This document shows, piece after piece, positions 43,600-58,745 of a stretch of DNA of 64,000 bases; position 1 is the first letter of the stretch, and the number at the start of each line of letters is the position of its first letter. The notes under the pieces were generated by a model. That model was not told where the DNA came from. It saw nothing but the letters and a program-made list of their open reading frames with translations, and did not search any database. The stretch comes from Leptoclinus maculatus (Eukaryota; Chordata; Actinopteri; Perciformes; Stichaeidae): positions 5,094,042 through 5,158,041 of the forward strand of contig JAVDOI010000007.1 of NCBI GenBank assembly GCA_032191485.1, in the 5' to 3' direction. The position numbers and the translations under genes were made by a program.

Positions 43600-44235
43600 C
43601 CTAATGACTGCGTAAAAGGGGAAATATACAAACAGGTAAGTATTCTGCTGGAAGACGCAGTGAGAACAACAAAAGTCGAAAAACTAATGTTTGCTCACTG
43701 CTAACAAAATTGCTGGTGAAACCTTTGAAATATTCAAAATACTGACAAAATGTGAGGCTAAAGTTGAATTGGCAGTCGAAAAGCAATAACTGAAAGAAGT
43801 TCAATTGGAAGGTTCAGTCATTCAGTTGAAGTTCAAGCACTGATAGGAGTTGAAGTCGATGAATTGCATTGGGAGTGTTGAAGTGGAAGTTCTGTAAGAA
43901 ACAAATGACAGTTGTATTCTATGAACTGAAAGGAGTTGTCAGTTGAAGTGTCAGCTGAAGCGTAAGTACTGCAAGTAAGTGTAAACTGCAGAAAGAAAAA
44001 ACTAATTTACATGCACATGCTGCTGAAAGTTTGCATTTGAACGTTTGAAATGGCTTAAATAATGAAAATGTTGAAGTGGCAGTTACAACACAGTTATGGA
44101 AACAATTTTAAACGTAGGATACAATTGAAGTGCTAAACAACCTTCGTGCTAAAGTGGAAATGTCGGTGCTGAGTAAAGTTGCAGTATCAGTTGAAGTCAA
44201 AGTATTAAAAGTAGTACACTGAAGGTCCTTCGAAG
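43600..44235 (+). repeat. degenerate purine-rich minisatellite (GTTGAAGT type)
   Basis: Diverged copies of CAGTTGAAGT / GAAGTGGCAGT recur irregularly over about 600 bp. No reading frame is conserved. Confidence 0.5.
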
Positions 44236-44240
44236 GAAGT

Positions 44241-44560
44241 TAAGTTTAGACAACAATAACACCTAGTTAGGTTTAGGAAAAGAGTGCGATTGACACAAAC
44301 TGATTAAACGACTCACTTGACTACCGTTTGCCTAAAGAGTCATTTGACAAGCGACTCTCGTGACTCAGGTGACTTACGACTCACGTGAGAAAAAAAATGT
44401 CATCTTTACTTTTACTTTTGCACAGGAAACAAACAGCGGTCTCCTGGACAAAAGTCCTGAGAGTTTGTTTGACCCATCCGCCTCTCCTACAACTCGCCCC
44501 GTGTGGACTATCTCGCACTTAATACCACGTCAGTTGCCTTTGCCCATAAATAACCTAGAT
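44241..44560 (-). repeat. interspersed repeat with CCTAAACCTAAC motif, copy 1
   Basis: GTTTAGACAACAATAACACC, then GTTAGGTTTAGGAAAAGAG, followed by GCGGTCTCCTGGACAAAAGT. The same pieces recur at 46,420-46,600, 47,700-47,880 and 54,880-55,650 in various orders and strands, so this is a dispersed family of unknown class. Confidence 0.5.
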
Positions 44561-46419
44561 GAGCGTCGGAGTCAGACACACCGAGGAACACTGACCAAGC
44601 TGCGTTAATTGACGGGTTGGAAATGTCAAAGAGTAAGAGATTAAAGTGGTGAATTATTTAGCCAACAGGACTTGACAAACATCGGTTGGGAGAATACCAG
44701 GGAAGTGTGTATAAGTAGAAAAATCCAAATTTTAGAATATGTGTATCCCTGAAAGATGCAGTAAAAAAAAAAGAAATGTTTACATAATTCTCTACATATT
44801 TGGATATAATTAATATACTATCATATGGTGTGTTTTCACATGGCTGCAGCAGCAACACAGCAAATTGCTAAAAAGTCTACATCCAGCTAAAGACTGATTC
44901 AAACTTTTACCATTATCATGTGTCGGCAAGATGTTTTGCTCGGGGCACCGTCTGACAGCTCCGTCAACCGCCAGCCGACTGATCTCTGTCTCATGTAAAA
45001 TGTGTCACTCACTTATGCCCGCTGTTCATCTGATACCATCCATTTCATTCCTCCACTGACTGGTTTTTAAATCACTCTAGGTTCTGTTTCACCAGTTGAC
45101 GAGTTCATCAGTGGCACATGACAAGTGAGTTAATCTAGTTGGGATTGGTGTGAATGTTTTTGAATGACTCAAGCCGGCAGACGACACCCACTTTCTCTTG
45201 TGTCTTCGGTGGCAGATTGCGGTTGAGTTACACTGTCGGGTTCATTTGATAGGCTCCTCATTCTCCTCTGTGCTTTCTTTCTGTCTGTTTTCCTCACCAC
45301 AACCCCCCACCCCTCTTTTCTTCTCATCAACCTCCACGTCGTCACATTCTGATCCCAAAGAGGCCCTGTGATGTCACAATGAGCATTCATTAAATATTTG
45401 GGGCAGTGCCATTATTTTTCTTTATTTCCAATGGTTAGATGAGAACATTGAAACCACTCCTTTGTCAGTGTTTTAAGTATGAAGCTAGAGTCAAGATTTG
45501 GTTAGCCTAGCTTAGCATTAGGGAGAAAACCGCTCTTGCTAAAGCTCACTAATCAACATACTGTATCAAGTTATGTGCTGGGACCCTTAAAATGACCATT
45601 TGTCCGCGGTGAACGGAGAATCTGAAATTTTGAGTAAATAATGAGCGCTGCAAGTCCGTGCATGAGACATAGTGTCTCATAGAGTGTATTATAATAGTGA
45701 AAATTTTGCGAAAATGCATGTTTCTGGTAAGTAATGGACACACGACTTGATGAATGAGACTTGAGTTTGTAAATAGATTTTTGATACAACTTTGCCGTTG
45801 TTAAACCCGGCCTCCATTTACTTCCATTTTTTTGGAAAGTTCTTTTAATCAAGGACTTACTCAGTTTTCGGCCTTTTTCGTGGTCTCTGTTTGCCGTGCA
45901 GGCGTGCAAGAAACTCTGTTTTCTTCAAGAATTCAAGGTAACTCATATAAGTAATTGACATTATTTTGTGGTGAAGTATACCTTTAAAGAACAACAGCCA
46001 GGCACAGTGACTGTGTTTTTGCCACGGCGATGTTGCGTGTGAACAGAGACCAAAACAAACACCTGTGGCTGCCGACCACATTGCATAACTTGCACAATAG
46101 CTGGAGATGCTGCAAAAACAACAACTGCTAAGCGGGTGCGTCAGCTCTTGTCATCAAATTGTTCAAGCGTAACTTCCAATAAACACAAATTTGTATTGTT
46201 TATGCGCGGTTTGAACAAATGAGATACATCAATCAATTAGTCTGTGTATTTTTTCAATTTGGACGGAGCCATGTGTAGAGTAAATGCACTAATTATTACC
46301 AAAATATGTAACAATAACTAATAAACCTCGAGAGGCTCCCAAAATATGCATTCTAAATGACTCGGTACAAAAGATGGAGGAGGGCGATTGCGCTCTACGG
46401 ACTTGTATCCCGAGTGAAA

Positions 46420-46600
46420 CCAGAAGTCAACGTTGACTTACTTCTTATGCTACTTCCCGTCTTACGTGACGCCACATCTTTCAAACGTACTTATTGGAAC
46501 CTAAACCACGATCCTTATCCTGAACCTAACCAAGTAGTTTTGTTGCTTAAACACCACAAAGGCTTTAACCAGGCGAACCGGTCGCTTGTGTTTCTGGACA
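46420..46600 (+). repeat. interspersed repeat with CCTAAACCTAAC motif, copy 2
   Basis: Contains GAACCTAACCAAGTAGTTTT and GTTGCTTAAAC, the + orientation of the family seen at 44,241. Confidence 0.5.
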
Positions 46601-47121
46601 TTTTAATGGAAAAAGCCACAAAAAAACAAAGTCACTTTTCATTAGATATACAAACCAAGTATATGTTGCATATACATATGTACATATGATTATCTGTATA
46701 TGCATTCCTATTTGCACAACAAATCAAAATACATTTTTTCAGACCTCAACACTCACTTCCACTGTAATGCAGAAAGTAGCACACACTGCATTGCAAAGGT
46801 CAAAAACTTGGGGAAAAATACTTTTTTTAACCACAGCATAACCTATTTCTCTTATGCTCACTATGTTCCAAACACAGACTCTTCTCTTGGTGAAAAACTG
46901 CCAATCTCGAACAAAACAAACTATTGTACGAGCATGCACACAAATAAAAATCTCCATCAAAGACTTAACTATTCTGACATGGCCACGAGTTAGCCTACGT
47001 CGGTTGTTTGTGCACGGCAGCGTGAGGCCATTAATTTTTCTCAAAACACAATTTATGTAACTTGACATTTAGGCTGCAGGGGATATTAACAGTGTGTGTG
47101 TGCGGTCAGGTTGTTAGAGTA

Positions 47122-47123
47122 TC

Positions 47124-47158
<35 letters not shown>

Positions 47159-47187
47159 GGACCCCATAGTGTTGTGTTTGGCAGAAA

Positions 47188-47223
<36 letters not shown>
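47122..47223 (+). repeat. two (TG)n tracts
   Basis: Pure TG runs at about 47,122-47,157 and 47,190-47,223, separated by 32 bp of unique sequence. Confidence 0.85.
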
Positions 47224-47224
<1 letters not shown>

Positions 47225-47699
47225 GGGAGGGGGGTGTAAGGGCCAGTTAGCAGAAAAAACACCACGGTTTATGTAACCAGACCCGGACACTCACGCTGTA
47301 TGTGTTTGAACATCGGTTGACTGGTTATACGATTTAACCAACAGCGTATGAACATGTGTTTACTATGTACAGTGAAGTGCAGTAATGTGCGAGCACTGAT
47401 GTGCTTTGTGTGCACTTCGCAAAATAACGTGTGTCAGCTGTTATGTTTGAGACACAATCTACCATGAAGACGAGGATGATTTAAAGGAGACCGACATTTT
47501 TATACCACTCTCAGCTCTGTATGTTAAATATGGAGCTACAGCCAGCACAAGTTTTATTTTTTTTCCTTTCCTTTGTTATTTTTATTTGTCCCCATTTAGG
47601 CTTTTCTCATACAGCGGTCGTAGCTACAAAAAAAACACACAGGGCGGGCGGGTTCGACAAAAAAACAGTCTATCACCCAGGAGGCCGCTGATCGTGCCC

Positions 47700-47880
47700 C
47701 ATGTAAAACGACAAGTCAATGTTGGTTTATTTGTCTTGTAACTTCCATGCTTAAGTAACTCCAACTCCATAGTTATTTTAAATCAAACCCCGATCTTTTC
47801 CTAAAACTAAAAATGTAGTTTTGTGGCCTAAACCTAACTAAGTTGTGTCCTGTGAAGACGGAAGTTTATTTTGAAAACAC
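47700..47880 (+). repeat. interspersed repeat with CCTAAACCTAAC motif, copy 3
   Basis: Contains CCCGATCTTTTCCTAAAACT and GTGGCCTAAACCTAACTAAG, the same family in + orientation. Confidence 0.5.
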
Positions 47881-47989
47881 TATGCATGTAATGAGAGGAA
47901 ATTGACATGTTTGACTACAGGACACCGTGGCAGAAGAGCTATTTTATCTCAATGGGATTTTTCCGTTTAAATAAAGGATGAATAAATAA

Positions 47990-48130
47990 ATAAATAAAAA
48001 TATGATACCTTGAAACAGAGCCAGGCCAGCTGTTTGACAGGCTGCTGGCTGCTGCTTCATATTTACTGTACACATATGAGAGTGATATCAATCTCCTCAT
48101 CTACCTTTTGGCAAAAAAAATAAAGAAATG
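47990..48130. repeat. interspersed fish repeat fragment (AGAGCCAGGC..CAGCTG type)
   Basis: CAGAGCCAGGCCAGCTGTTT, then CTTCATATTTACTGTACA and GATATCAATCTCCTCATCT. The same order of motifs occurs at 58,210-58,340. The family is recognised only as a common teleost repeat. Confidence 0.45.
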
Positions 48131-48828
48131 AGAGAATGATTTGGAGAGCATACACTTCAAATGGTTATAGTTACCAAAAGCCAATGGCGCATTGTTAGTG
48201 CAACAAACTCAAATAAAAGTTGCAACAAATTATAATTTGCATTACTGATGAATCTGATTAATTGACTCATTGTTGCGTCCACAAAATGTGAGAAAATTCA
48301 CAACCCCCAATTTCCCAATGCTCACAGTGACATCTTCAAATCCCAAATCTCCAAAGACATGTACTTTACAATGATACAAAACAGAGAGCAGCAGCAAATC
48401 CTTCCATTTGAAGAGCTGGAACCAGTCGTCTTTTACTTTTGCTTGAGACATGACAAACTATCACTTAAATATGTAAATTGTTCGACTTCTCATTTCAGCA
48501 CTAGAACAAATGCATTCCTTGCTGTATATTATACAACAGAAAATGCAGAATAACGAAAAGAAACTGCCAAAAAGAACAAACGGCAAACCAAATAAATGAG
48601 TTTCCCAGGGTGCTTCGGGCTGAGGAGTTGAATGCACAAACAGCTGTCCAGCTCGGATAGAAGAGCTGGAGTGTGAGCGTGAGTGTGTGTGTGTGTATGT
48701 ATATGTGTGTGTGTGTGTGTGTGCGCGTGCAGTTCAGTTAATCTCTGACGAGAGCTTGCAGAAAGGACTGCATGTGTGTGTGTGATCTGGGCAAGACGGA
48801 TGCTCCCGGGGTTTGTGCGTCCTCAAAA

Positions 48829-50640
<1,812 letters not shown>

Positions 50641-50644
50641 AGAC

Positions 50645-51528
50645 CAGGGGTGGGCAATTATTTTTCCCAAGGGGCCACATGAGAAACAGGGACTGTTGTT
50701 GAGGGCCGGATCAATAGACTGAACTCAATCCTGCTCCATAATATTCCACCTCTTTATAAAAAGCAGTAAATTGTATCGTTTGGATAAGCTGCGAGTGGTA
50801 AGAGTAAATGTTATGATCAGTGGTGGAATATATTTGCTTAAGTTCTGTACAAATTCAAGGTACTTTACTTGAGTATTTCCATTTTATTCAACTTTGTACT
50901 TCCACTCCACTACATCTCAGAGGGAAATATTGTACTTTTTACTCCACTACATTTGTCTGGCAGCTTTAGTTACTAGTTACTTTGCACATTGTAATTTTTC
51001 AAACCCTTCCTAACTACCCAAACTGAACAACATAAAGGAGTTAAAATGTTTGTAATTTGTAATATCCATATATAATAGTATAACACTGACAAGGATAATG
51101 TTTCTGCAAAATTAGTACTTTTATTACTATCGTTTGTCTACTTTATTACTATATATATAATATTACTAATATTCGTTTTATCGTTTGTTGTTTGTTAGTA
51201 TCGTTTATCCAATTACCTTATTTTCTGTTTTTCAGTTCAGTGCGAGAAATCTAGTCTGTGTTAGGCTTGAACTGAAGTCAGGCTGAATGTCTGAGGTGGA
51301 TATGTGAAGGACAGCTGACAGGTGATCATCAGTGAGAGAGGATCTGGATTTGTTAAACTTCATCACGGAGAATGTTTGTTCACATATGTAGGTCGATCCA
51401 AAGAGAACCAACATCTTCTGAGCATGTTGCTTTTGCAGTTTAGCTAGAAAAGCCTCAGATTCCCATTGACGTCCCGGGGGCCGTTCAATGCCCTCTAGAT
51501 GAAAAGACAGGGGGGTCACCAAATTCAT
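50645..51528 (-). mobile_element. hAT element remnant with nested MITE
   Basis: The end CAGGGGTGGGCAATTATTTT at 50645 and the following GGGGCCACATGAGAAACAGG and GGGCCGGAT match a hAT terminal region. The C-terminal part of a hAT transposase is read toward this end on the - strand. Between them, about 50,818-51,010 is another repeat starting CAGTGGTGGAATATA and containing TTTACTTGAGTATTTCCATT, a well-known fish MITE type. The transposase-start end is missing. Confidence 0.75.
51232..51528 (-). pseudogene. hAT transposase C-terminal fragment
   Basis: A 98-codon frame contains KMLVLFGSTYICEQTFSVMK followed by FNKSRSSLTDDHLSAVLHIS and ends FLALN. FGSTYxCEQxFSxM..NKS...LTDxHL is the conserved hAT C-terminal dimerisation segment, as in GTF2IRD2-like and related hAT proteins. 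The BED finger, DDE core and everything upstream are absent, so this is a 5'-truncated relic. Confidence 0.85.
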
Positions 51529-52919
51529 TCGGGTTTATTTCCTTGAGACCGTGAATGTCTGTACTTAATTTCATGGACCATCCATCAAGCAGTTGTTGAG
51601 ATATTGCACTTTGAACTAAAGTAACTGACCAACTGTCATGGCCTCCCTAAGGCTGACATGGCAAAAAAACAAACAAAATGTATTCAGACAAAAGCTTTGT
51701 GCAGGACCTCGATCACATGTTACAGCTGCATTGTGCAGTGACCGTGGCCTATTAGATCCCCTTCCTTCATTAACCTTTCATCACAGCTTACGTAGACCGC
51801 TGACCCCTGAGGAACAAGTCACTTAGCTCATGATTTATCGAGCTTGTCAGCGATATTATTTATTTAGACGGGGGTTGGCAGAATGGGTCCGAGTCCACAT
51901 CCTCTATATAAAATCTACTAACGCCGTCACTGTTGGGAGACCCAGCTCGTTAATAATGAAGCAGAAACAGCTTGTAGGGCCGGAGCTGCTGTTCTGCTAA
52001 GTCAACCTGCATTAGGACGGGAAGGCAGGGATGGAATGTAATCATACATTTCACTTAGAATGTCACAATGTGTGGACAATAGTTATAAGTATTAAATATG
52101 TTTTAATAGTTCATGAAAGTAGAGCAGTGTGGTATACAAACTTCGACACAAAGACGAAGTTTCACCCTCAAGTAAGCTTCCTTCCGACTGAAGTGTCTCT
52201 GAGGGCGTTTTCAGAGCTGCAGTTCGTTTGCCTTGTTGCCATTCAGATGCACATCTAAAGAGGTTAAAGAGGAGTAAATCATGCCTACATGTGTGTAGAC
52301 TCAGCAGAGAGAACATGGAATGAGAAAAGTTGATCTACAGGACAATAAATATTTGAAAGCCTGAGAACCTAACTGCATTTTATTTTGTACATGTTTTCCT
52401 TTCTGTGACAATCCCAGGCAACAGGTGTGTACTTGCTGCATTTTAACGTCGTGAACTTGTAACTTTATTTCTTCAATGCTACGGGGCAACTCCGAGAGCG
52501 ATAACATAACTGGAACAAGCTTTTCCAGTCCGAAGAAAGAAAGCCGCCCTTTATGGCAACGGATGAAAGCAGTTGACTTGAGCTGGGAAACGTCGGGGAC
52601 TCAACACATGCTGTGTGTCGGAAACTAAAAATGTGACCTTGATATGTCTACCAGAATGTCGCCCGGTGTGACGACGTTCCCCGCTGCCTGACATGTCTGG
52701 AGACCGAAATACATCCTAACACAGACACCTTTTTTTATTGCTGTTTGCAGGTTACAAAGAGATTTGTCATTTCAATATTTTCAGCTATGCTGAAGTGCTT
52801 TTTTGGGGGTTGACCTTTTTTTCTGCAGATAGAAACAACTCAATGTAGGATTTGAACTTATCAGTGTTTCCCATATAATTCAATGTGAAGGTTATAGTAG
52901 TACCCATCCTAATAAGAAA

Positions 52920-53640
52920 TACTAGATTTACATGCACACTCAAATTCCACTATTATTCAGAATATGACAACATTCCCAATTTGATATGGCTCATGTAAAC
53001 GTCATATTCCGTTTGGATATTCTGAATTAGGCCTTATTCTGATTGGACCATTTTCCAATTAAGACATGTAGGATATGCCGATATTATTCTTGTTTCAGGA
53101 GCATTCTTTGAGCATGTATACAGTGCATTTGGAATATGCGTCTCAAAAGGGGAGGCCATGTGCACTTTGCGACACATGGCCTCTTTCCTGTTTAAAACCA
53201 GCTCTGTGCGTTGAACACAAACCATCTAGCCAATAGAGGGACTTGGATATCAACAGGTTTTCTAGATGGCGGTTGAAAGAACGAAAGCGGGGGGCTGTGT
53301 TTACACGGACCAAAAAGTCCGCCACCGGCAGAAAACTTTGAAAAATATTTATTTTAACGCAAAAAAGCAAAATGGCACAAGCGGCTCCTGCTGTTCCACT
53401 CTTCCGTATTTTGACGTGATAAACGACGTGTTAGGGCTTTAGGGCATATTTTGACCCCGTCAAACAGCCAAGAATGGTGTCGACGTGGGTTTCACTGCCG
53501 TCGGTGATGAGGATGCGGCATGGTGTCATTTGACGTTAATCGGAATATGCACGGCTGCATGTAGAAGGGAATATTTGTGGAATATTCATTTTCATTAGCT
53601 TATTAGGAATATTGTCTTTTTTTCGGAATATTACTTATTA
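52920..53640. repeat. possible non-autonomous interspersed element
   Basis: Both halves carry ATTCCG/CGGAATAT and TACATGCA-type motifs in opposite orientation (for example TTTACATGCACACTCAAATT near 52,928 and GGAATATTCATTTTCATTAG near 53,579). I could not define ends or a target duplication. Confidence 0.35.
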
Positions 53641-53654
53641 CTTATTTATATTAC

Positions 53655-53767
53655 TTGTTCCTCTTGTTTAGTTGTTTTTACTCTGTATCTTGTGTGCACT
53701 GTCCACTTTTCTGCTGTGATCCTGTGAATTTCCCCACTGCGGGACTAATAAAGGATTATCTTATCTT
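53655..53767 (+). mobile_element. LINE-type 3' tail, 5'-truncated
   Basis: GAATTTCCCCACTGCGGGAC and TAATAAAGGATTATCTTATC form the typical end of fish L2/Rex-like LINE copies, with a short TTATC repeat as tail. No reverse transcriptase sequence precedes it. Confidence 0.6.
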
Positions 53768-54508
53768 AAAAACAGGAACATTTGTTGCATGTAAGGGTAG
53801 TCACTGTTGCACATGACATGTCATTTCGACTGATTGTAATGAATGAGAGACTTTTACTGAGATTGATATTGTTCTCCTCATCTCACAGAATGAAAGCTAA
53901 AAAGTCAATAATCAAAATTCTTTCCAGAATTTTCAACTGGTTCTTTGAGCCTTGATTCGTCAACCTCTCGATTGGACAGCAAAGCCTCAATTGGGGTAAA
54001 CTGGAGATGAGACACTTTTACTGCAGCATCATGTTGCAACTTAGGCTGGTAACATATTTTAAATATGCACATACATCCATATCATTTAAGTTACCACACT
54101 TGTCTTTGCATTGGACTGTTTAAGTGTCTTGCCGTGTCGTGAAAAACACCCGTCTCTACATTACCCAGAAAGCAGAGAGGCGGAGTGAGATCAAAACAAG
54201 AGAGAGAGACGGAGAGAGAGAGGCCAAACTGCATAGAGAGAGCGAGGAGTGAGAACAGATGATAAACACGAGGAACGAGACACTGATTTATAGCGGGAGG
54301 AGTCGGCCTTGACTTTTATGAACTCGACGAGCTGGTTCTGTTCTTTTCTCCACTCTGTTTTTATTCCGTCACTTCAATCATCTCTCCGGCTCCGTTCCTC
54401 GCACTAACCCTGCCAGTCAATTAAGGCAAATGCCAGCAGGAAGGGCGGGGGAGGTGATCAATATTTAACGAAAAAGCAGGTCAGCCAGACAGACAGAGAG
54501 GCGGTGGT

Positions 54509-54551
<43 letters not shown>

Positions 54552-56610
54552 ACTAGAAAGCTCCAGAGGTAAACAAAGAACATCTGTTCCATCAATCTGT
54601 TTGGATCAGAACTAAGGGGTTTGAAGATCCGATGTCACCTGAAGATTTGATTTGGCACTTTTTGACTTGACTGCTGGTGTTGTGCTCGAGTCAGAGCTGC
54701 CTTTAAGTGGTTTAAAAAAATAGATGCACTTCAACTTTTACTGAGTGTAAATGAGTTCCTCATGCTTCAGGATGTTCAATGTTTAGACCTTCGAAGTCAA
54801 ATCTGGAAGTTGCATAATAAAACCACAGTGGAATGAAAACCGACACCCTGATGCATCCCTACACGTGGCTTGTGGTTGAATGATTGCAACATTTACAGAA
54901 ACAATAACCACAGAAGTGCCGTAACTACATTACGCGAGTTACGTGACAAAAACATCAACGTTGACGTTGACACTCGTTTCACACGGGGAATGAACAGTGG
55001 TCTCCTGGCTGAAAGTTTGCTTTGTGCTTGACCCCATTCATCCTCCCCTCCCGCCCACCCGACATGCGTTTCAGCGGTCTTTATACTTCTTAGTTCATGC
55101 TCACGTGGACAACATACGAAAAGATTTCGTGGGATTACCTACGAATTACAGCGCATTATTTTTCATAGGTATAGCCGCGAATGCTGGATGAGACCAGCCT
55201 GTGAAGGAACATGTCTGCCATTGAAGTTAATTGGTGTGTTTGTAATAGTTCTTGAGGGATAACGGAGCTCCATCCCACAGCAAACCAGTCGACAATGTTG
55301 GCGTTTCTGCAAACACGTTGAATGGCGACGTTTCGGAACCGCAAATTTGTTTCATGAAGACGTTTCATGTCAGCCTCGTATCACGGTTGCAGGAGCGCAC
55401 AATGCCACTTTGAGAAATGATTGGTGCTGTTTAGGCAACAAAACTACTTGGTTCCGGTTAGAAAAAACATCATGGTTTGTGTTGCGATAAGAATGTAACA
55501 ACCGCAACGTAACTAGAGTGAATAAATTACAGTACAGCTAACAATAGTACGTAGCAAGCGTAAAGTCAACGTTTACATTTGATTTTGTGCCGCACACGAA
55601 CAGGGGCCTACTGGATGAAAGTCCTGTGTTTGTTTTCGCAAAAAATGGAAGCATAGTTTGTGAAATGTCAACCGAGGACTCACTGATTCACAACTGTCGG
55701 TCACGTGTGTTGAGGAGCGAAGGTCAGAGGTAGCGGGGGAGGGGGAGGGACACATTTGGACGAAGCGTCTGTGCATCATCTGTCGGAAAAACAAAGAGAT
55801 GAAAGACGTATTGAATAACTGGCATCAAACATCGGAACAGTTAATCCGATGTTTGATGCCATCGCCATCACTGCCATCGCAGAGGGAGGGCACCGATCTA
55901 TTTTAGTCGTTGGTTTTCCAGATGGGCAGGGCTGGGTCGAATAGAGTGGAACAAACAATCCTGTTGAATTAGTTAACAGTGTCGGTTCACCCAACATCAC
56001 TTAAAAACGCCTTCTCACCTACAGATATTGAGCCATGCAGATATATCTGACAGTGGAAAGTAGTTCCAGTAAAAACACATCACTCTCTTAGCAGTTTAAA
56101 TCCAAACATACTGTTATCTGCTTTGAAAGTCAGTCAAACTGTGATTTCAATATCTACGTGTATCCGTGGATATCGGTTTGGTGTGGTTGTACTGCGCTCC
56201 ACCTATCGCAGTAATGTAAACTCTGGATTAAACATCAACCAGGAGTCAACACACACACTGCTCCGAAGCTGCCTTGACCTCACGTTCCTCCCTCAAAGGC
56301 AAACAGACTCTGCCTGTGTCAGAGCTTTTTTTTTTTTTTTTTTTATAAATCAGTGAAATATGTGATATTTACCAGATCGGTGAATCTGGTGTGTGAGAGC
56401 CGTAACATCTTTTTTTCTCACCAGACTTAAAGTATTCCCAGAAAGAAAAGAGCTGACAGTTTGCAGCATTCCTTGACTGTGTGTATTTGTGTGTGTGAAC
56501 ACAGAAACAAGTTCCCACAGTTGGGTGGTATCAGAGCTGAGCTCCGACAACGTATCAATCATCTTTCACAGGAATTAAGAGACAGGCAATGATGCCTTAC
56601 ACTTTGTAAA
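53768..56610. other. intergenic stretch with repeats
   Basis: A (CA)n at 54,511-54,549, copies of the CCTAAACCTAAC-type interspersed family at about 54,880-55,200 and 55,420-55,650, a 16-bp-arm perfect hairpin at 55,821-55,860, and a run of T at 56,327-56,344. No gene is supported. Confidence 0.55.
55821..55860. repeat. perfect inverted repeat, 16-bp arms
   Basis: Arms GGCATCAAACATCGGA (55821-55836) and its exact reverse complement (55845-55860), with an 8-nt loop. Confidence 0.85.
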
Positions 56611-56767
<157 letters not shown>

Positions 56768-58740
56768 TTACTAATTTATATTTGCTTCGTAAAAGACATA
56801 AACGGCTCTTGGGCGCTTCTGTGAATCCCTTTCTTACTTTATAGATTTGTGTTGTCATGCCACAGTGTAATGGACGCTAAATGAGGAAGCCGGTGGAAAT
56901 TTGATAAGATGAGAAGCAAGCTCCGGGGTTTAAAGAACGCAAAACTGTTAAGTGGCTATCAGATTTAAGATTTAGAGATTTGAAGGAGGGAGAGAAGCTG
57001 CAGCTGGCTCTGCTGATTTTTAAAATGTGATTTTAATGGTTCATTTCGTGAACGACTATGTACTTTGAGATTGTGACGCCCAGGTGTTATGAAACAGACT
57101 GCTCTGGAGGACAAAACGAGCCCACCCTTTTGTTATCATGCTGGCATGGTGGGTTCCTCATTACTCAAAGGGGTCAGGATTAGGTGGTGTTACGATATAT
57201 ATACAGTATATATTATATATATACTGTAACCTCAGATTCCGCAGCTAATTACATAATGAAAACATTAATCATGTAGAAAAGCGAAGGAACAGGCTGCGGT
57301 GGCGGGTTTACGATCACATTAGTAACACACACACACACAGGCTTGTTTAGAGTGTAAAAATTACTCTCCATGTAAAAAACAGTTACAAAAAAAGGAATAA
57401 ATCACAAAATAAGTTGATTAAAACTGAAACAAAAAGACCAAAAACATAGCATAAATCTTATTTAAAATGACAAACAGATATATTGTTTCACTTTTTAAAA
57501 AGGCTCAGTAATTTCCTTAAACATGGGCACTGCAGTTTTTAGCAAATGCTACTTAAAGAGCAAAGGGTGCATTTGTTTGGGACTATTTTTGATCTGTGGA
57601 TTAAAACACATTTAGTGCTCTAGTGAGTATTTATGGCAGTGACTTAAAATAAACACAGTGTGTGTTTGTTGTTATGAAGGAACATGTTGGTAGGATCAAT
57701 TAATTGGTGGTTCTGGTCTTGTAGTGTACTTTGTGGCATGCATGCTAACAATGCTTGTCATTCCATTGTAAACTGTCATCTGTCTAGAGGAAGTGTTGTC
57801 ATGTGGGTTAACTACATTTCATTGGCAGCATTCAATTGAGAGTGACAGGACATCATTTTCTTTTAAGGTGCCAGCTTACTTAAAATATATCCAACATATG
57901 CGCTACCTGGGAGTCCAGGACCTGTGCTCGAGTATTTTTTACTCTAAATAACTCAAATACAAAAGATGCAACAAATAGTTTGACACTTTGGACAATAATG
58001 AATTCACTTTCTTGCTGAGAGTTGGATGATAAGATTGGTACCACTCCCAGGTGTGTACACTAAATATGAAGCCATAGCCAGCATTTGGTTAGCATAACTT
58101 AGCACATAAATGCTAACATAGACACTATTAGATATTAATGTTTCGATTTCTGTAGTACAGAATAAACAATACAGGTCCAACGTTTTTGTGAGCTTTAGAG
58201 GTGCAGATTTTGTAACCTTCGTACAGAGTCAGGCTAGCTGTTACCAGTCTGTATGCTAAGCTAACTGGTTGTACCTTCATATTTACTGTATGAACATGAG
58301 ACTGGTATCAATCTTCTTATCTAACTCTCAGCAAGAACGTGAATATATGTATCTTAAAATGTTGATACAATGCTTGTGTCCACTAAACCAAAGAGTCCAG
58401 CATTATAACATGGAGAAAATGACATACAGCACTGTGAGTGACTTTACAGATGATGCCAATAGATCGACAGAGGAATGATGTGTGTGAAAGAGAGACCAGG
58501 ATAGGCAGGATGTCAACTCTGACTCCAGCCTCTTCATAGTCACCGACAGATGAATAGATGGAAACAGATGCTGCCTTTCACTTTCCTGCCCGCCACTTCC
58601 TTTTACCTCTGCAGCATGTGTGTTCGTATAAGACGTGTGTGAATTCAGCTCACATCTCGTTATTTTCTATTCTCTAGCTAATCAGCACAGCATCACTGCG
58701 CAGAAGGAAATTAAACCATTAACGGTGTCCTAGCTTGCTC
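56768..58740. other. intergenic stretch with repeat fragments
   Basis: An AT palindrome-like tract at about 57,193-57,230 and a common teleost repeat at about 58,010-58,350 (GGTACCACTCCCAGGTGTGT, TATGCTAAGCTAACTGGTTG, ATCTAACTCTCAGCAAGAA). No gene is supported. Confidence 0.5.
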
Positions 58741-58745
58741 AGCAG

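Larger units (their letters stand above)
40165..45400. other. intergenic stretch with interspersed repeat fragments
   Basis: No coding sequence is supported. About 40,623 starts CAGTGGTCCTCAACCTTTTC, which resembles the end of hAT-type elements. About 40,910-41,480 (GGGGCACTCCAGCGATTTAG) and about 42,590-42,950 (GGGTTAGTTCAGCCAAATTA) resemble common fish interspersed repeats. The rest is AT-rich sequence. Confidence 0.5.

Noticed and set aside
46357..46689. 110-codon ORF on the + strand
   Set aside because: It overlaps a dispersed repeat family copy and has no protein features.
57190..57235. AT-rich palindrome as an origin or promoter
   Set aside because: Simple TA-rich sequence that folds by composition. 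No supporting signal.
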